From: Haloferax sp046557615
Lineage (GTDB): Archaea > Halobacteriota > Halobacteria > Halobacteriales > Haloferacaceae
Length of the DNA: 64,000 nucleotides
Assembly (NCBI RefSeq): GCF_046557615.1
Contig: NZ_JBKIII010000002.1
Span: forward strand, 496,001-560,000
Direction: 5' to 3'
The first letter of the stretch is position 1. The number at the start of each line of letters is the position of its first letter. The notes under the pieces were generated by a model. That model had not been told where the DNA came from and ran no database searches. It saw only the letters and a program-made list of their open reading frames with translations. A program made the translations under genes and the position numbers. Positions 43,737-52,465 of the stretch are shown in pieces.

Positions 43737-44771
43737 TCATTCCCACGTGATTTCACCGATTTCGACGCGAATTCCGCCGAGTTCCGAGTCCGAAACCGTG
43801 AACGACCACCCGTGGAGGTCGGCGATTCGGCTTGCAATCGAGAGACCGACCGATTCGTAATCGACACCGAGTAACTGCCCTTCTGGCGTTGCTATCGTTC
43901 GCTGTTCTTTCGATGGTGGCGTGCCGTTGTCTTCGACGAAAATTCCGTCTGTGGTCGTTCCGATAACGATGTAGGATGGGGCGCTCGATACTGGTGTCCC
44001 TTCGATTCGGTTGACCAGAATCGACGTGAGAAGAAGCCCAAACAGGTGTCGGTCCGCAGCGAACGTGCCGTTTCCGACGATGTGACCCGAAACGTCGTCC
44101 GTTTTCTCGATGTCGCTCCACGTGTATGTGGCGGCGTCTCTGAAGTCTATTGGCTCTAATTCGACCGTCCGCGTCTGGTCGGCGAGCGCGATACTCCGTC
44201 CGAGTACCGCCTCGATGTGTTCGAGTATGGTTGCGAGTGCTTCGGCATCCTCTCCGTCGCCCTCGGCGACTTTTTCAGCCAGTTTTCGGGCCTTGTCGAG
44301 TTCTTCGCTCAGTTCAGACGAGAACAACTGCATGAGCATCGTGAGATGCTGGTTCTTCTCGTTTACCTGTAGTTCGGCAAGTCGCCTGTCGGTGATATCG
44401 AGGTGCATCACGAGAGCGAACTGGCCGTGGCGCTGGGTCGTAAAGGGAACTGCAATCAGCAAGAACCAGCGATAGACAGACGGCGAGTGGCAGGGGTACT
44501 CGGCAGTGAAGATGTCCTGCATCCCGGTGAGTATCGACCGAATACCATCGGCCACGACGCCCGCGAGTTCGTCTTCGTCACGAGCGGCATCACACACCTC
44601 CAGATAGTTGACCCCGACCGAGTCGACGTCGCCTTCGTAGCCGTTTGCCTCGGCGAAGGTCCGCCACGCTCTGTTCGTGTAGACGATATCGCCGGAGGTG
44701 TTGAGAAGTGCCACCTCCGTCGGGAGTTCATCGAACCCACGTTCGATGAGCGACACCTCTGACATGCGCAC
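43737..44771 (-). CDS. PAS-histidine-kinase-like protein, degenerate
   Basis: A 344-residue soluble sensor protein. PAS domain at about 10-135 (TEVALLNTSGDIVYTNRAW). The dimerisation segment (about 140-185) reads SSELSEELDKARKLAEKV where a phospho-acceptor His is expected, and I see no His there. The ATPase fold remains (SILVNRIEG for the N-box, VEDNGTPP for G1, VGLSIASRIADLHGW for G2) but G1 is altered. It may be a signal-binding partner or an ATP-binding switch, not a working autokinase. The second Met (44765) is an alternative start. Confidence 0.75.
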   Translation of the reverse strand: MRMSEVSLIERGFDELPTEVALLNTSGDIVYTNRAWRTFAEANGYEGDVDSVGVNYLEVCDAARDEDELAGVVADGIRSILTGMQDIFTAEYPCHSPSVYRWFLLIAVPFTTQRHGQFALVMHLDITDRRLAELQVNEKNQHLTMLMQLFSSELSEELDKARKLAEKVAEGDGEDAEALATILEHIEAVLGRSIALADQTRTVELEPIDFRDAATYTWSDIEKTDDVSGHIVGNGTFAADRHLFGLLLTSILVNRIEGTPVSSAPSYIVIGTTTDGIFVEDNGTPPSKEQRTIATPEGQLLGVDYESVGLSIASRIADLHGWSFTVSDSELGGIRVEIGEITWE

Positions 44772-44904
44772 CCATACGCACTACAACGAATAGACGCTTT
44801 CTTCTGAAAAACGACGTGACCGGATATCTACCATCAGGCGAAAAAAACGAGAGACACGTCGCTAGAAGGTCACTCTCGTATCGAAAACCGAGGTTGGTAC
44901 GCGG

Positions 44905-45981
44905 TTAGTCCGAGACGATGGCTTTCCGCTTATGTCCATTTCCCGCCGATGCCATCTCGAGGACGTCGTCGAAGAAGCCAAGCGAGTCGTGGGGGCCGGG
45001 GTGTGCCTCGGGGTGGTACTGGCGTGTGATGACATCGAGGTCGATGCTAGCCAGTCCTTCGGCAGTGCCGTCGTTGACGTTGACTTGCGTCACGTCGAGG
45101 TTGCCGGGGTCGGCGACAGTGTAGCCGTGGTTCTGCGTCGTCATGATGACCTTACCCGTATCGAGGTCACGAACGGGTTGGTTGACGCCGCGGTGGCCGA
45201 ACGCCATCTTCTCCGTAGTGCCACCGAGTGCGCTGGCAATGATTTGCTGGCCGAGACAGATGCCTGCGAGCGGGATTTCGCCTGCGAACTCGGAGACGAG
45301 TTCGCGTGCAGCCATGTAGTTCTCGGGGTCGCCGGGGCCGTTCGAGATGAACAGGATGTCGGGCGAGAGTGCCGACACGTCGTCCGCAGTCGCATCGTAC
45401 GGGAGGACGTGAACGGTCGCACCGCGTTCGACGAGCGAGTCGGCGATGGATTTCTTCGCACCGCAGTCCACGAGTGCAACAGTGGTGTCGCCGTCGCCTT
45501 CGTAGGTCACAGGCTCGGTCGTCGTGACCTGCGCGCCGATGTCGGTGTGTTCGCTCATGCCCTTACACTTCGCAAGTTCTTCCTTTGCGGCTTCGGGTGT
45601 CGCGTCGTCGCCGACGACGATACCGACTTTCATCGCACCCTCTTCGCGGACCGCGGTCACGAGGTCACGGGTGTCGATGTGGTCCACCGCGGGTACGCCT
45701 TCGTCGGCGAGCCATTCGACCACTTCGTCGGTGAACTCACGAGCGATAGCGGCACGGGGGTGGATTCGGTCGGACTCGAATCGCTCGGCTCGGACGCCGT
45801 AGTTACCGATGAGGGGGTACGAGAAGGTGAGAACTTGTTCTTCGTACGAAGGGTCAGTTAGACTTTCTTCGTAGCCAGTGTATGCAGTTGTGAACACCAG
45901 TTCACCGCGTGTGCGTCCCGGAACACGGCCACGCGCTTCGACAACGCGACCATCCTCCAGAGCCAGGTAGGCGTCCGACAT
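44905..45981 (-). CDS. carA: Carbamoyl-phosphate synthase small subunit
   Basis: A 358-residue glutamine amidotransferase that supplies ammonia to CarB for carbamoyl phosphate (arginine and pyrimidine synthesis). The N-terminal CarA domain starts AYLALEDGRVVEARG. The class I amidotransferase domain has the nucleophile Cys in AGICLGQQ and His/Glu in QYHPEAHPGPHD. carB is not in the window. The Lrp-type regulator gene is divergent 97 nt away and is a plausible controller. Confidence 0.95.
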   Translation of the reverse strand: MSDAYLALEDGRVVEARGRVPGRTRGELVFTTAYTGYEESLTDPSYEEQVLTFSYPLIGNYGVRAERFESDRIHPRAAIAREFTDEVVEWLADEGVPAVDHIDTRDLVTAVREEGAMKVGIVVGDDATPEAAKEELAKCKGMSEHTDIGAQVTTTEPVTYEGDGDTTVALVDCGAKKSIADSLVERGATVHVLPYDATADDVSALSPDILFISNGPGDPENYMAARELVSEFAGEIPLAGICLGQQIIASALGGTTEKMAFGHRGVNQPVRDLDTGKVIMTTQNHGYTVADPGNLDVTQVNVNDGTAEGLASIDLDVITRQYHPEAHPGPHDSLGFFDDVLEMASAGNGHKRKAIVSD

Positions 45982-46078
45982 TACGAGATACGAACGGAAG
46001 GCGGGCGCATAAGTGTTACTTTCGAAGCCGAGTTACGAAATTCGTAATCGGTAAGAGTGTTGAGGTGGCAAATGAAAT

Positions 46079-46492
46079 ATGGACGACCTGGACCGGCGTA
46101 TCCTCGATATCCTTCGACGGGATGCTCGGACGCCAAACACCGAGATTGCGGCCGAAGTCGGGACCTCCGAGGGGACCGTTCGAAACCGTGTCGAACGCTT
46201 GGTCGAGAGTGGGGTCATCGAGCGCTTTACCATCTCCACCCGAACCGGGAATCTGAAAGCGATGATAGAGGTGACCGTCGCGGTGGACGTGGACACCAAC
46301 AACGTCTCCGAGTTGATGGCCGAGTGGAAAGATGTGGACTTCGTGTGGCAGGTTTCGGGTGAAGAAGACATTGTCCTCGTCGTCGACGCCGCCGACACGC
46401 GTGCCGTGAACGACCTCATTACGCGTGCGCGCGAACACGACGACGTGAAGAGTACCAAAACGCGACTCATTCTCGACGAGCGACTCGGGTAA
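46079..46492 (+). CDS. Lrp/AsnC family transcriptional regulator
   Basis: A 137-residue regulator. Residues 1-60 are the HTH (MDDLDRRILDILRRDARTPNTEIA ending in ERLVESGVI), and 65-137 the RAM ligand-binding domain (a beta-alpha-beta fold with DVDFVWQVSGEEDIVLVVDA). It is divergent from carA, so amino-acid-responsive control of carA or of itself is likely but inferred only from position. Confidence 0.92.
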   Translation: MDDLDRRILDILRRDARTPNTEIAAEVGTSEGTVRNRVERLVESGVIERFTISTRTGNLKAMIEVTVAVDVDTNNVSELMAEWKDVDFVWQVSGEEDIVLVVDAADTRAVNDLITRAREHDDVKSTKTRLILDERLG

Positions 46493-46544
46493 GGTTCCGG
46501 TTCGCATCGAAGCATAATTGACCCCCGCCTCCGACGAAACGCAC

Positions 46545-47114
46545 ATGAGCGACGCACAGGCCGACGAGGCCACGGAACTCCACAAGAACGCCATGCAAGA
46601 TGTCATCGCGGTCGACTCTGACGACAACAAAGAGGGGATGGTGAACCGTCTCGACGCCCACACGGGCGACGGCATCCGCCACCGCGCTTTCACGTGTCTC
46701 GTGTTCAACGAAGAGGGGCAACTTCTTCTCGCCCAGCGCGCACCCAACAAGCGCCTGTGGGACACCTACTGGGACGGCACCGTCGCCTCTCACCCCGTCG
46801 AAGGTCAGAGCCAAGAGGACGCGACGAAAGAGCGCCTCGAAGACGAACTCGGCATCACGCCCGACCAGTACTCTGACCTCCGTGTGACGGACAAGTTCGA
46901 GTACAAGCGCTACTACGGCAACTCGGGTCTCGAATGGGAGGTCTGTGCCGTCCTGAAGGTCACCCTCGAAGACACCACGCTCAACCCCGACGAAGAGGAA
47001 ATCGCTGGAATGCTCTGGGTGGACTACGAACACCTCAACGACCACCCCAAGTGGTACCGTCAACTGCGCCTGTGCCCGTGGTTCGAAATCGCCATGCGTC
47101 GTGACTTCGACTGA
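46545..47114 (+). CDS. idi: Isopentenyl-diphosphate isomerase-like Nudix protein (type 1), active-site Cys absent
   Basis: A 189-residue Nudix-fold protein of the IDI type 1 family, which interconverts isopentenyl and dimethylallyl diphosphate for lipid synthesis. The core RHRAFTCLVFNEEGQLLLAQR and Nudix box (ATKERLEDELGI) are clear. The active-site Cys motif of bacterial IDI (NSVCGHP) reads GTVASHP here, so Ala81 sits at the Cys position; the Glu motif LEWEVC looks kept. It may act by another residue or have another substrate. It overlaps the JAMM gene by 14 nt. The start at 46545 is chosen to match family length. Confidence 0.82.
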   Translation: MSDAQADEATELHKNAMQDVIAVDSDDNKEGMVNRLDAHTGDGIRHRAFTCLVFNEEGQLLLAQRAPNKRLWDTYWDGTVASHPVEGQSQEDATKERLEDELGITPDQYSDLRVTDKFEYKRYYGNSGLEWEVCAVLKVTLEDTTLNPDEEEIAGMLWVDYEHLNDHPKWYRQLRLCPWFEIAMRRDFD

Positions 47115-47508
47115 ACTCACACTCGACTCTCGCGCCCGCGAGGAACTCCTCCAACACGTCCGCGAGGGCGCATCTCGGGAGCCTCCAGCAGAAGTCTGCG
47201 GCATCCTCGCTGGCAGTGCGAACACTATCTCTCAGACTCTCCCCGTTTCGAACGTCGCCGACGAGCCACGCGTCGCGTACGAACTCGACCCCCAAGAGAC
47301 GATTTCGATAATCGAAGACGTGGAGCAGTCGGGCGATTCTGTGGTCGGATTCTACCATTCACACCCCGAGACGGCTCCGCTTCCGAGTGCGACCGACAGA
47401 GCACAGGCGTCGTGGCGGGGCTACGTGTATCTCATCTGCTCGCCAGATGGGCGGATTAATGCGTACGAGTGGACCGGTGACGACTTCGAGCAAATCCACC
47501 TCTCCTGA
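47101..47508 (+). CDS. JAMM/MPN+ metalloprotease (desampylase type)
   Basis: A 135-residue zinc protease that cleaves isopeptide-linked SAMP (ubiquitin-like) proteins in haloarchaea. The JAMM motif is complete: Glu in PAEVCG, then HSHP, then SATD (E...HxH...D), so it should be active. It resembles H. volcanii HvJAMM1. A GTG start lies within the end of idi (14-nt overlap), so translation is coupled. Downstream is an SDR gene after 50 nt. Confidence 0.88.
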   Translation: MTSTELTLDSRAREELLQHVREGASREPPAEVCGILAGSANTISQTLPVSNVADEPRVAYELDPQETISIIEDVEQSGDSVVGFYHSHPETAPLPSATDRAQASWRGYVYLICSPDGRINAYEWTGDDFEQIHLS

Positions 47509-47558
47509 CCTCGCCCGCCTTCGGTGAGAATAACCGCCCCGAGTTCTCACACACCCCT

Positions 47559-48257
47559 ATGGAACCCGAACTCTACGACGACCTGACGGGACAGGTCGCC
47601 CTCGTCACGGGCGCAAATCGAGGTATCGGCCGCCAAATCGCCGAAAACCTCCGTGACCTCGGCGCAACCGTCTACGCCGGGTCTCGAAGCATGATGAACG
47701 AGACGCCAAAGGGAACCGAGCGCGTCATCCTCGACGTAACCCAAGAAGGCGACATCGAAGAGGTCGTAGACGGTATCTTCGCCGACCAGGGCCGTCTCGA
47801 TATCCTCGTCAACAACGCCGGAATCGGTGAGTTTGGTGACGACATCGTCGCAGAACCGACCGAAACCATCGACCGAACCCTGAGCGTCAACGTCCGCGGG
47901 CCGATGCTCATGTGCAAGCACGCCGTGCCACTTCTCCTCCAGAACGACGGCGGAAGAGTCGTCAACGTCTCCTCCGGCATGGGCGCGATTGGCGAGGAAC
48001 AGTCCGGTGGGTCGCCCTCGTATCGAATTTCGAAGACTGCAATCAACGGTCTCACTGCGTATCTCGAAGGCCAGTACGGCGACGACGGCCTGATTGCCAA
48101 CTCGGTGTGTCCCGGTTGGGTTCGGACCGACATGGGCGGCGAAAACGCATCTCGGTCGGTCGAAGACGGTGCGGAGACGCCGACGTGGCTCTCGCGGTTC
48201 AAACCAGGCAGTCCCTCGGGCAAATTCTGGCGGAAGAAGCAGGTTATCGACTGGTAA
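47559..48257 (+). CDS. Short-chain dehydrogenase/reductase
   Basis: A 232-residue SDR with the nucleotide motif TGANRGIG, the NNAG block, catalytic Ser-Tyr-Lys (Tyr-x-x-x-Lys as YRISK) and a C-terminal segment PGWVRTDMGG. NADP preference is suggested by the SRS after the second strand. Substrate unknown; could be a carbonyl reductase. Its stop overlaps the opposite gene by 14 nt. Confidence 0.92.
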   Translation: MEPELYDDLTGQVALVTGANRGIGRQIAENLRDLGATVYAGSRSMMNETPKGTERVILDVTQEGDIEEVVDGIFADQGRLDILVNNAGIGEFGDDIVAEPTETIDRTLSVNVRGPMLMCKHAVPLLLQNDGGRVVNVSSGMGAIGEEQSGGSPSYRISKTAINGLTAYLEGQYGDDGLIANSVCPGWVRTDMGGENASRSVEDGAETPTWLSRFKPGSPSGKFWRKKQVIDW

Positions 48258-48714
48258 TCGGTAGCGGTACGGCGCTTCGGAGTCGATTCGTGAACTCGCG
48301 GTCGTTCGAATCTTCGTCCACAGCGGGTTCAGCAGTGCCCTTTCTGAATTCGTTCAGCGCGACGAGTACGTAGTACACGCCGACGAGTCGTGTCGCCGGG
48401 TACACCCACGGTTTCCACTCGCAGTGTTCTGCGTCGGTGTAGGCGATTTTGCTCCCGTAATCGACGTACGCGCGTGGGAACAGCATGGCGAGTACTCCGA
48501 TGACGCCGACGAACTTCTTGAACGACGACAACGACCCACCCCGACGCGCGAGGACCATGAGTATCGCTCCTTCACTCCGAATCACGGGGGTCATCCAGGG
48601 TCGCATCTCACACTCGTCTGGGTTTTCGAGCGCCAGTCGCTCTGCAGTCCGGACGAGCGCACCTGGTCGAAAGAGTTCGACGATACCGACTACCCTAAGT
48701 ACGGTGCGTAACAT
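48244..48714 (-). CDS. Conserved haloarchaeal protein, possibly membrane-associated
   Basis: A 156-residue protein starting MLRTVLRVVG. It has two weak hydrophobic helices and two conserved Cys/Trp motifs (CEMRPWMTP and CEWKPWVYP) placed as a pseudo-repeat, which suggests internal duplication. No known family. The 3' end overlaps the SDR gene by 14 nt on the opposite strand. Confidence 0.6.
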   Translation of the reverse strand: MLRTVLRVVGIVELFRPGALVRTAERLALENPDECEMRPWMTPVIRSEGAILMVLARRGGSLSSFKKFVGVIGVLAMLFPRAYVDYGSKIAYTDAEHCEWKPWVYPATRLVGVYYVLVALNEFRKGTAEPAVDEDSNDREFTNRLRSAVPLPITSR

Positions 48715-48836
48715 GACTGCCACGTAATACGTTACCTAGACGCATGAAACCATCCGTTACTTGTCACACCATTCGTTGCTAGCCATTCCAATGGGACCGT
48801 CGTTTGGTGTGAAATCCCCGGCGGCCCTGCGGCCTC

Positions 48837-50114
48837 TCACGTCACGCCAGCACCGCGCCTCTCAAATTCCTCGTACTCCTCCCCGTCCAGAATCTCGCGG
48901 AGATGTTCGACCGTTCGGTACACGTCTTCGAACCCGATGTACGCAGGCGACGGGGCGATTCGAACGACGTTGGGGACGCGATAATCCACAATCACGCCGC
49001 GTTCTTTCAGCGCCAGACTGATGCGATAGGCCTCGTCGTGTTCGACGGCGACGTGGCCGCCGCGGGCGTCGTGGTCGCGCGGGGTGCCGACTTCGCACCC
49101 CGGCAATCGTTCGTCCACGAGTTCGATGAGGTAGTCGGTGAGTTCGAGCGATTTCTCGCGGAGTGGGCCGACGCCGCCAGCGTCCTCGACGATGTCGAGC
49201 GCGCCGTCGAGCGGTGCCGACGAGAGAATCGGAATCGTCCCGACTTGGAACGCGCCCGCCGAGTGCGCGGGGTCGTAGGTGAGCGCCATGTCGAACTGCG
49301 TCTCCTTGTCGTTGCCCCACCACCCGGCCAGTGCGGGCGTGGTTCCGAAGTGACGCTCGTTGACGTAGAGACCGGCAATCGCGCCGGGACCGGCGTTGAG
49401 ATACTTGTAGTGACACCAGACGGCGAAGTCCACACCAATATCCGAGAGGTCGTGTGGAATCACGCCCACCGAGTGCGCGAGGTCGAATCCGGCGAGTGCG
49501 CCCGCGTCGTGGGCCGCTTTGGTGATGGCCTCGATATCGAACAACTGGCCGCTCCGGTAGAGTACGGAGGGGAGAAACACCATCCCCACGTCGCCGTCGA
49601 TAGCGTCGAGTACGTCCTCGGTTCGGATGGTTCGACCGTCTCGACTCTCGACCACGCGCAGGGCGTCGTCGGGGTTCACGCCGTGGCTCCGGAGTTGCCC
49701 GCGAATCGCGTAGTGATCGGTCGGAAAGTCGAGTGAATCGACGACGATTTTCTCGCCGCGTTCGGGGTCGTAGAAGGTGCCGACGAGGGCGTGAATGTTG
49801 ACCGTCGTGGAGTTGGCGACGACGACTTCTTCGGAGTCGGCCCCAACGAGCGGTGCGAGTCGCTCACCGAGTCGCTCGCCGTAGGTGAACCAGTCGGGGT
49901 CGGCGTCGGTCCACCCGCGAATGCCGAGGTCGCGCCACTGTTCGACCGCCCGGTCGAGTGCCGCTTCGGCGTCGTCTGAAAGCAGGCCGAGGGAGTTCCC
50001 GTCCATGTACAACTCGCCGTCCGGAATCGAGAACCGCTCGCGGAGGTCAGAAAGCGGGTCTGATGCGTCGCGCTCGCGGGCATCGCTGAGAGAAATACCG
50101 TCCTCGCCGTCCAT
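48837..50114 (-). CDS. kynU: Kynureninase
   Basis: A 425-residue PLP enzyme that splits kynurenine to anthranilate and alanine. It has the family opening LYMDGNSLGLLSDDA and the PLP Lys in CHYKYLNAGPGAIAG. Length fits. An in-frame extension upstream is not family-like, so the ATG at 50114 is used. No other kynurenine-pathway gene is in the window. Divergent from the esterase gene; 81 nt between. Confidence 0.93.
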   Translation of the reverse strand: MDGEDGISLSDARERDASDPLSDLRERFSIPDGELYMDGNSLGLLSDDAEAALDRAVEQWRDLGIRGWTDADPDWFTYGERLGERLAPLVGADSEEVVVANSTTVNIHALVGTFYDPERGEKIVVDSLDFPTDHYAIRGQLRSHGVNPDDALRVVESRDGRTIRTEDVLDAIDGDVGMVFLPSVLYRSGQLFDIEAITKAAHDAGALAGFDLAHSVGVIPHDLSDIGVDFAVWCHYKYLNAGPGAIAGLYVNERHFGTTPALAGWWGNDKETQFDMALTYDPAHSAGAFQVGTIPILSSAPLDGALDIVEDAGGVGPLREKSLELTDYLIELVDERLPGCEVGTPRDHDARGGHVAVEHDEAYRISLALKERGVIVDYRVPNVVRIAPSPAYIGFEDVYRTVEHLREILDGEEYEEFERRGAGVT

Positions 50115-50195
50115 GGTCGAGCAACGGATGCGCGCGAGAAGTAGCTTTGTACCCCGCGCCGTCGCGCTTTTTTGTATTCGCTCCGCGCTACGTGT

Positions 50196-51158
50196 ATGGA
50201 CGAGGGTTTCGGTCTCGCATCTGCACCTGCGGTGGACGCACTCGACCCACAGGCACAAGCGGTGGTAGACGAGGTTTCGCAGTTGGGTATCCCCGAGTGG
50301 TCTGCGCTCGATGTCGAGAGTGCCCGACGAATCGAAGACGAGGTGTTCTCGGCGAGCGATGCCCCGGAAGTCGCCCGCATCACCGACCTCGCCATCCCGG
50401 GACCAGACGACGAAATTCCGATTCGGGTGTACCATCCGGCTCCCGCAGCACACCGTCCAACTCTCGTCTTCTTCCACGGCGGCCTCTGGGCGATGGGAAC
50501 GCTGGACTCCATCGACGGAGTCTGTCGGCGACTCGCCGTGCGCGCAGAGTGCGTCGTCGTCTCCGTCGATTATCGACTCGCCCCCGAACACCCGTTTCCT
50601 GCCGGTCTCGAAGACTGCGTTGCTGCGGTCGAATGGGTCGCAGAACACGGGTCGTCGATTGGTGCGGATACCGATTCGATTTCCGTCGCGGGGACGAGTG
50701 CCGGTGGCAACCTCGCGGCCGCGACGTGTCTCTCGGTACGTGAGTTCGACGGGCCAGCGATTGCGAGCCAATTTCTCCTCTATCCGATGACCGACCTTTC
50801 ACTGGAACATCCCTCGCTCGAAGAAAATTCGGAGGGGCCGCTTCTCACCCGCCGCGACGTGGCGTGGGCCCACGAGACGTATCTGGAGTCTCCCTATCAT
50901 CGACACAACCCCTTCGCGGCACCGCTTCGAGCATCGTCGCACACGGGGTTGCCGCCAGCCTACGTCGTCACCGCGGGGTTCGACCCGCTTCGAGACGAAG
51001 GCGCGGCCTACGCGAATACACTCAGCGAGGCAGGCGTCGAAGTCGTCCACGACCACGAACCAGCGATGCCACACGGATTCCTGAGTTTGACCGCCGACGT
51101 GGATATCGCAGACGCCGCCCTCGACCGCGTTGCGGCGGCCATGAAAACTGGGCTCTAA
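50196..51158 (+). CDS. Alpha/beta hydrolase, HSL-type esterase
   Basis: A 320-residue hydrolase of the hormone-sensitive-lipase branch. Oxyanion motif HGGLWAMG, nucleophile Ser in GTSAGGN, Asp in DPLRDEG and His in MPHGF complete the triad. Length fits a cytoplasmic short-chain esterase. It may accompany kynU (a formamidase is needed in that pathway), but the HSL type does not prove it. Its stop codon abuts the opposite AIR-synthase-like gene. Confidence 0.92.
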   Translation: MDEGFGLASAPAVDALDPQAQAVVDEVSQLGIPEWSALDVESARRIEDEVFSASDAPEVARITDLAIPGPDDEIPIRVYHPAPAAHRPTLVFFHGGLWAMGTLDSIDGVCRRLAVRAECVVVSVDYRLAPEHPFPAGLEDCVAAVEWVAEHGSSIGADTDSISVAGTSAGGNLAAATCLSVREFDGPAIASQFLLYPMTDLSLEHPSLEENSEGPLLTRRDVAWAHETYLESPYHRHNPFAAPLRASSHTGLPPAYVVTAGFDPLRDEGAAYANTLSEAGVEVVHDHEPAMPHGFLSLTADVDIADAALDRVAAAMKTGL

Positions 51159-52181
51159 TTACTCAGTTTTGTGCGCGAGTCGTTCGTAGGCGTCCCACGA
51201 CGGGTCGCTACTCGGTACTTCGATTTCCTCGCCGTCGATGACGACACCAGCGCCGTCGGTGACTGTTCCGGCGATGCCGACCGCCGTTCCGTGTTCGGCC
51301 AGTGCATCGCACACGTCGTCGGTCACGTCGGGGTCGGTCGCGATGATGAGTGTCCCGGCAGTGGTCGAGTGCCACGGGTCGATATCGAGATAGTCGCACA
51401 CTTCGCGGACGCCCGGACGCATGGGAATGCTCGAGGAATCGAGGTCGAGTTTGACACCGGCGGTAGCGGCGATTTCGTTGAGTGCGCCGTGGACACCGCC
51501 TTCGGTGGCATCGTGCATGGCGTGAACGCCACGCCCGCCCGCCGCGGAGACGGTCATCGCGTCGCGGACGCCACCAGTTTCGTCTAATCGTTCTTGGGCA
51601 GTTGCAAGCGTTTCGGCGTCGAGGCCGTCGAAGCCCTCGGGAAAGAGCGTCGTGAGCAGGCCGGTCGTCTCGACGGCGGGGCCGTTCGTGATGAGGATAT
51701 CGTCGCCGGGGCGGGCACCGTCCGGGCGAATCACGTCTTCGTGGTCGCCGACGGCGAGCGCGGTTGCACCGCCAATCCACGGGTACGAACACCCGCCGTA
51801 GCGGGCGGTGTGACCAGTGACGATAGAGATACCGAGGTCGTCGGCCTCTTCGTGCAGGGCGGTCCAGAGGGTTGCGAACTCCTCGTCGGTCATCTCGGGC
51901 GGGAGCGTGAACGAGATAGCGAGATGAGAGGGTGAGAGCCCCGAGACGGCAACGTCGGTGAGGATGATATCGAGGGCGAAGCGTGCTGCTCTGTCGAATC
52001 CGAGTTCGGGAAGAATCGAGACGGGGTCGGTCGCGAGTGCGACGGCCGTACCGTCGAGGTCGAGCAGTCCGAAATCGACGCCGTGTGTCGGACCGAGTGC
52101 CACGTCGTCGCGGGACGCGCCGAGTCTGGGAAAGATGTATTCGGCGAAGAAGTCGCGGTCGACCTTTCCGAGGTCTGTCAT
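51159..52181 (-). CDS. AIR synthase/HypE-like protein
   Basis: A 340-residue protein of the PurM/HypE/ThiL/SelD fold. The N-terminal half binds ATP (TDPVSILPELGFDRAARFAL; the ATP-binding Asp is here), and the second half has the C-terminal PurM domain (HDATEGGVHGALNE). HypE dehydrates a thiocarbamate to cyanide for hydrogenase assembly, but no hydrogenase gene is near, so the role is uncertain. Convergent with the esterase gene, stop codons touching. Confidence 0.82.
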   Translation of the reverse strand: MTDLGKVDRDFFAEYIFPRLGASRDDVALGPTHGVDFGLLDLDGTAVALATDPVSILPELGFDRAARFALDIILTDVAVSGLSPSHLAISFTLPPEMTDEEFATLWTALHEEADDLGISIVTGHTARYGGCSYPWIGGATALAVGDHEDVIRPDGARPGDDILITNGPAVETTGLLTTLFPEGFDGLDAETLATAQERLDETGGVRDAMTVSAAGGRGVHAMHDATEGGVHGALNEIAATAGVKLDLDSSSIPMRPGVREVCDYLDIDPWHSTTAGTLIIATDPDVTDDVCDALAEHGTAVGIAGTVTDGAGVVIDGEEIEVPSSDPSWDAYERLAHKTE

Positions 52182-52465
52182 AGGCGTGTTCGGTGACGGG
52201 CGAGTAAGAACGTACTCATCGACTTCGAGGTCGAGACAGTACTACGCCTCGCTACGTGTGTGGGAAGATGGGACGGTCCCCCGTCCCATGCTCATGAAGA
52301 ACGACGCGGACTCGGTTCGAAGGGGTATGAAAAGTCCCACCACCGGACTGATACCGCGTCAATTGCATTATTTCGCTCGGAGTACAAGTAACTCGCTAAG
52401 TTTTCTCGATGGACCTTTATAGGAAAATCATACCAAAGAAACAGTTTGCTAGTTTCTTACTTAGA

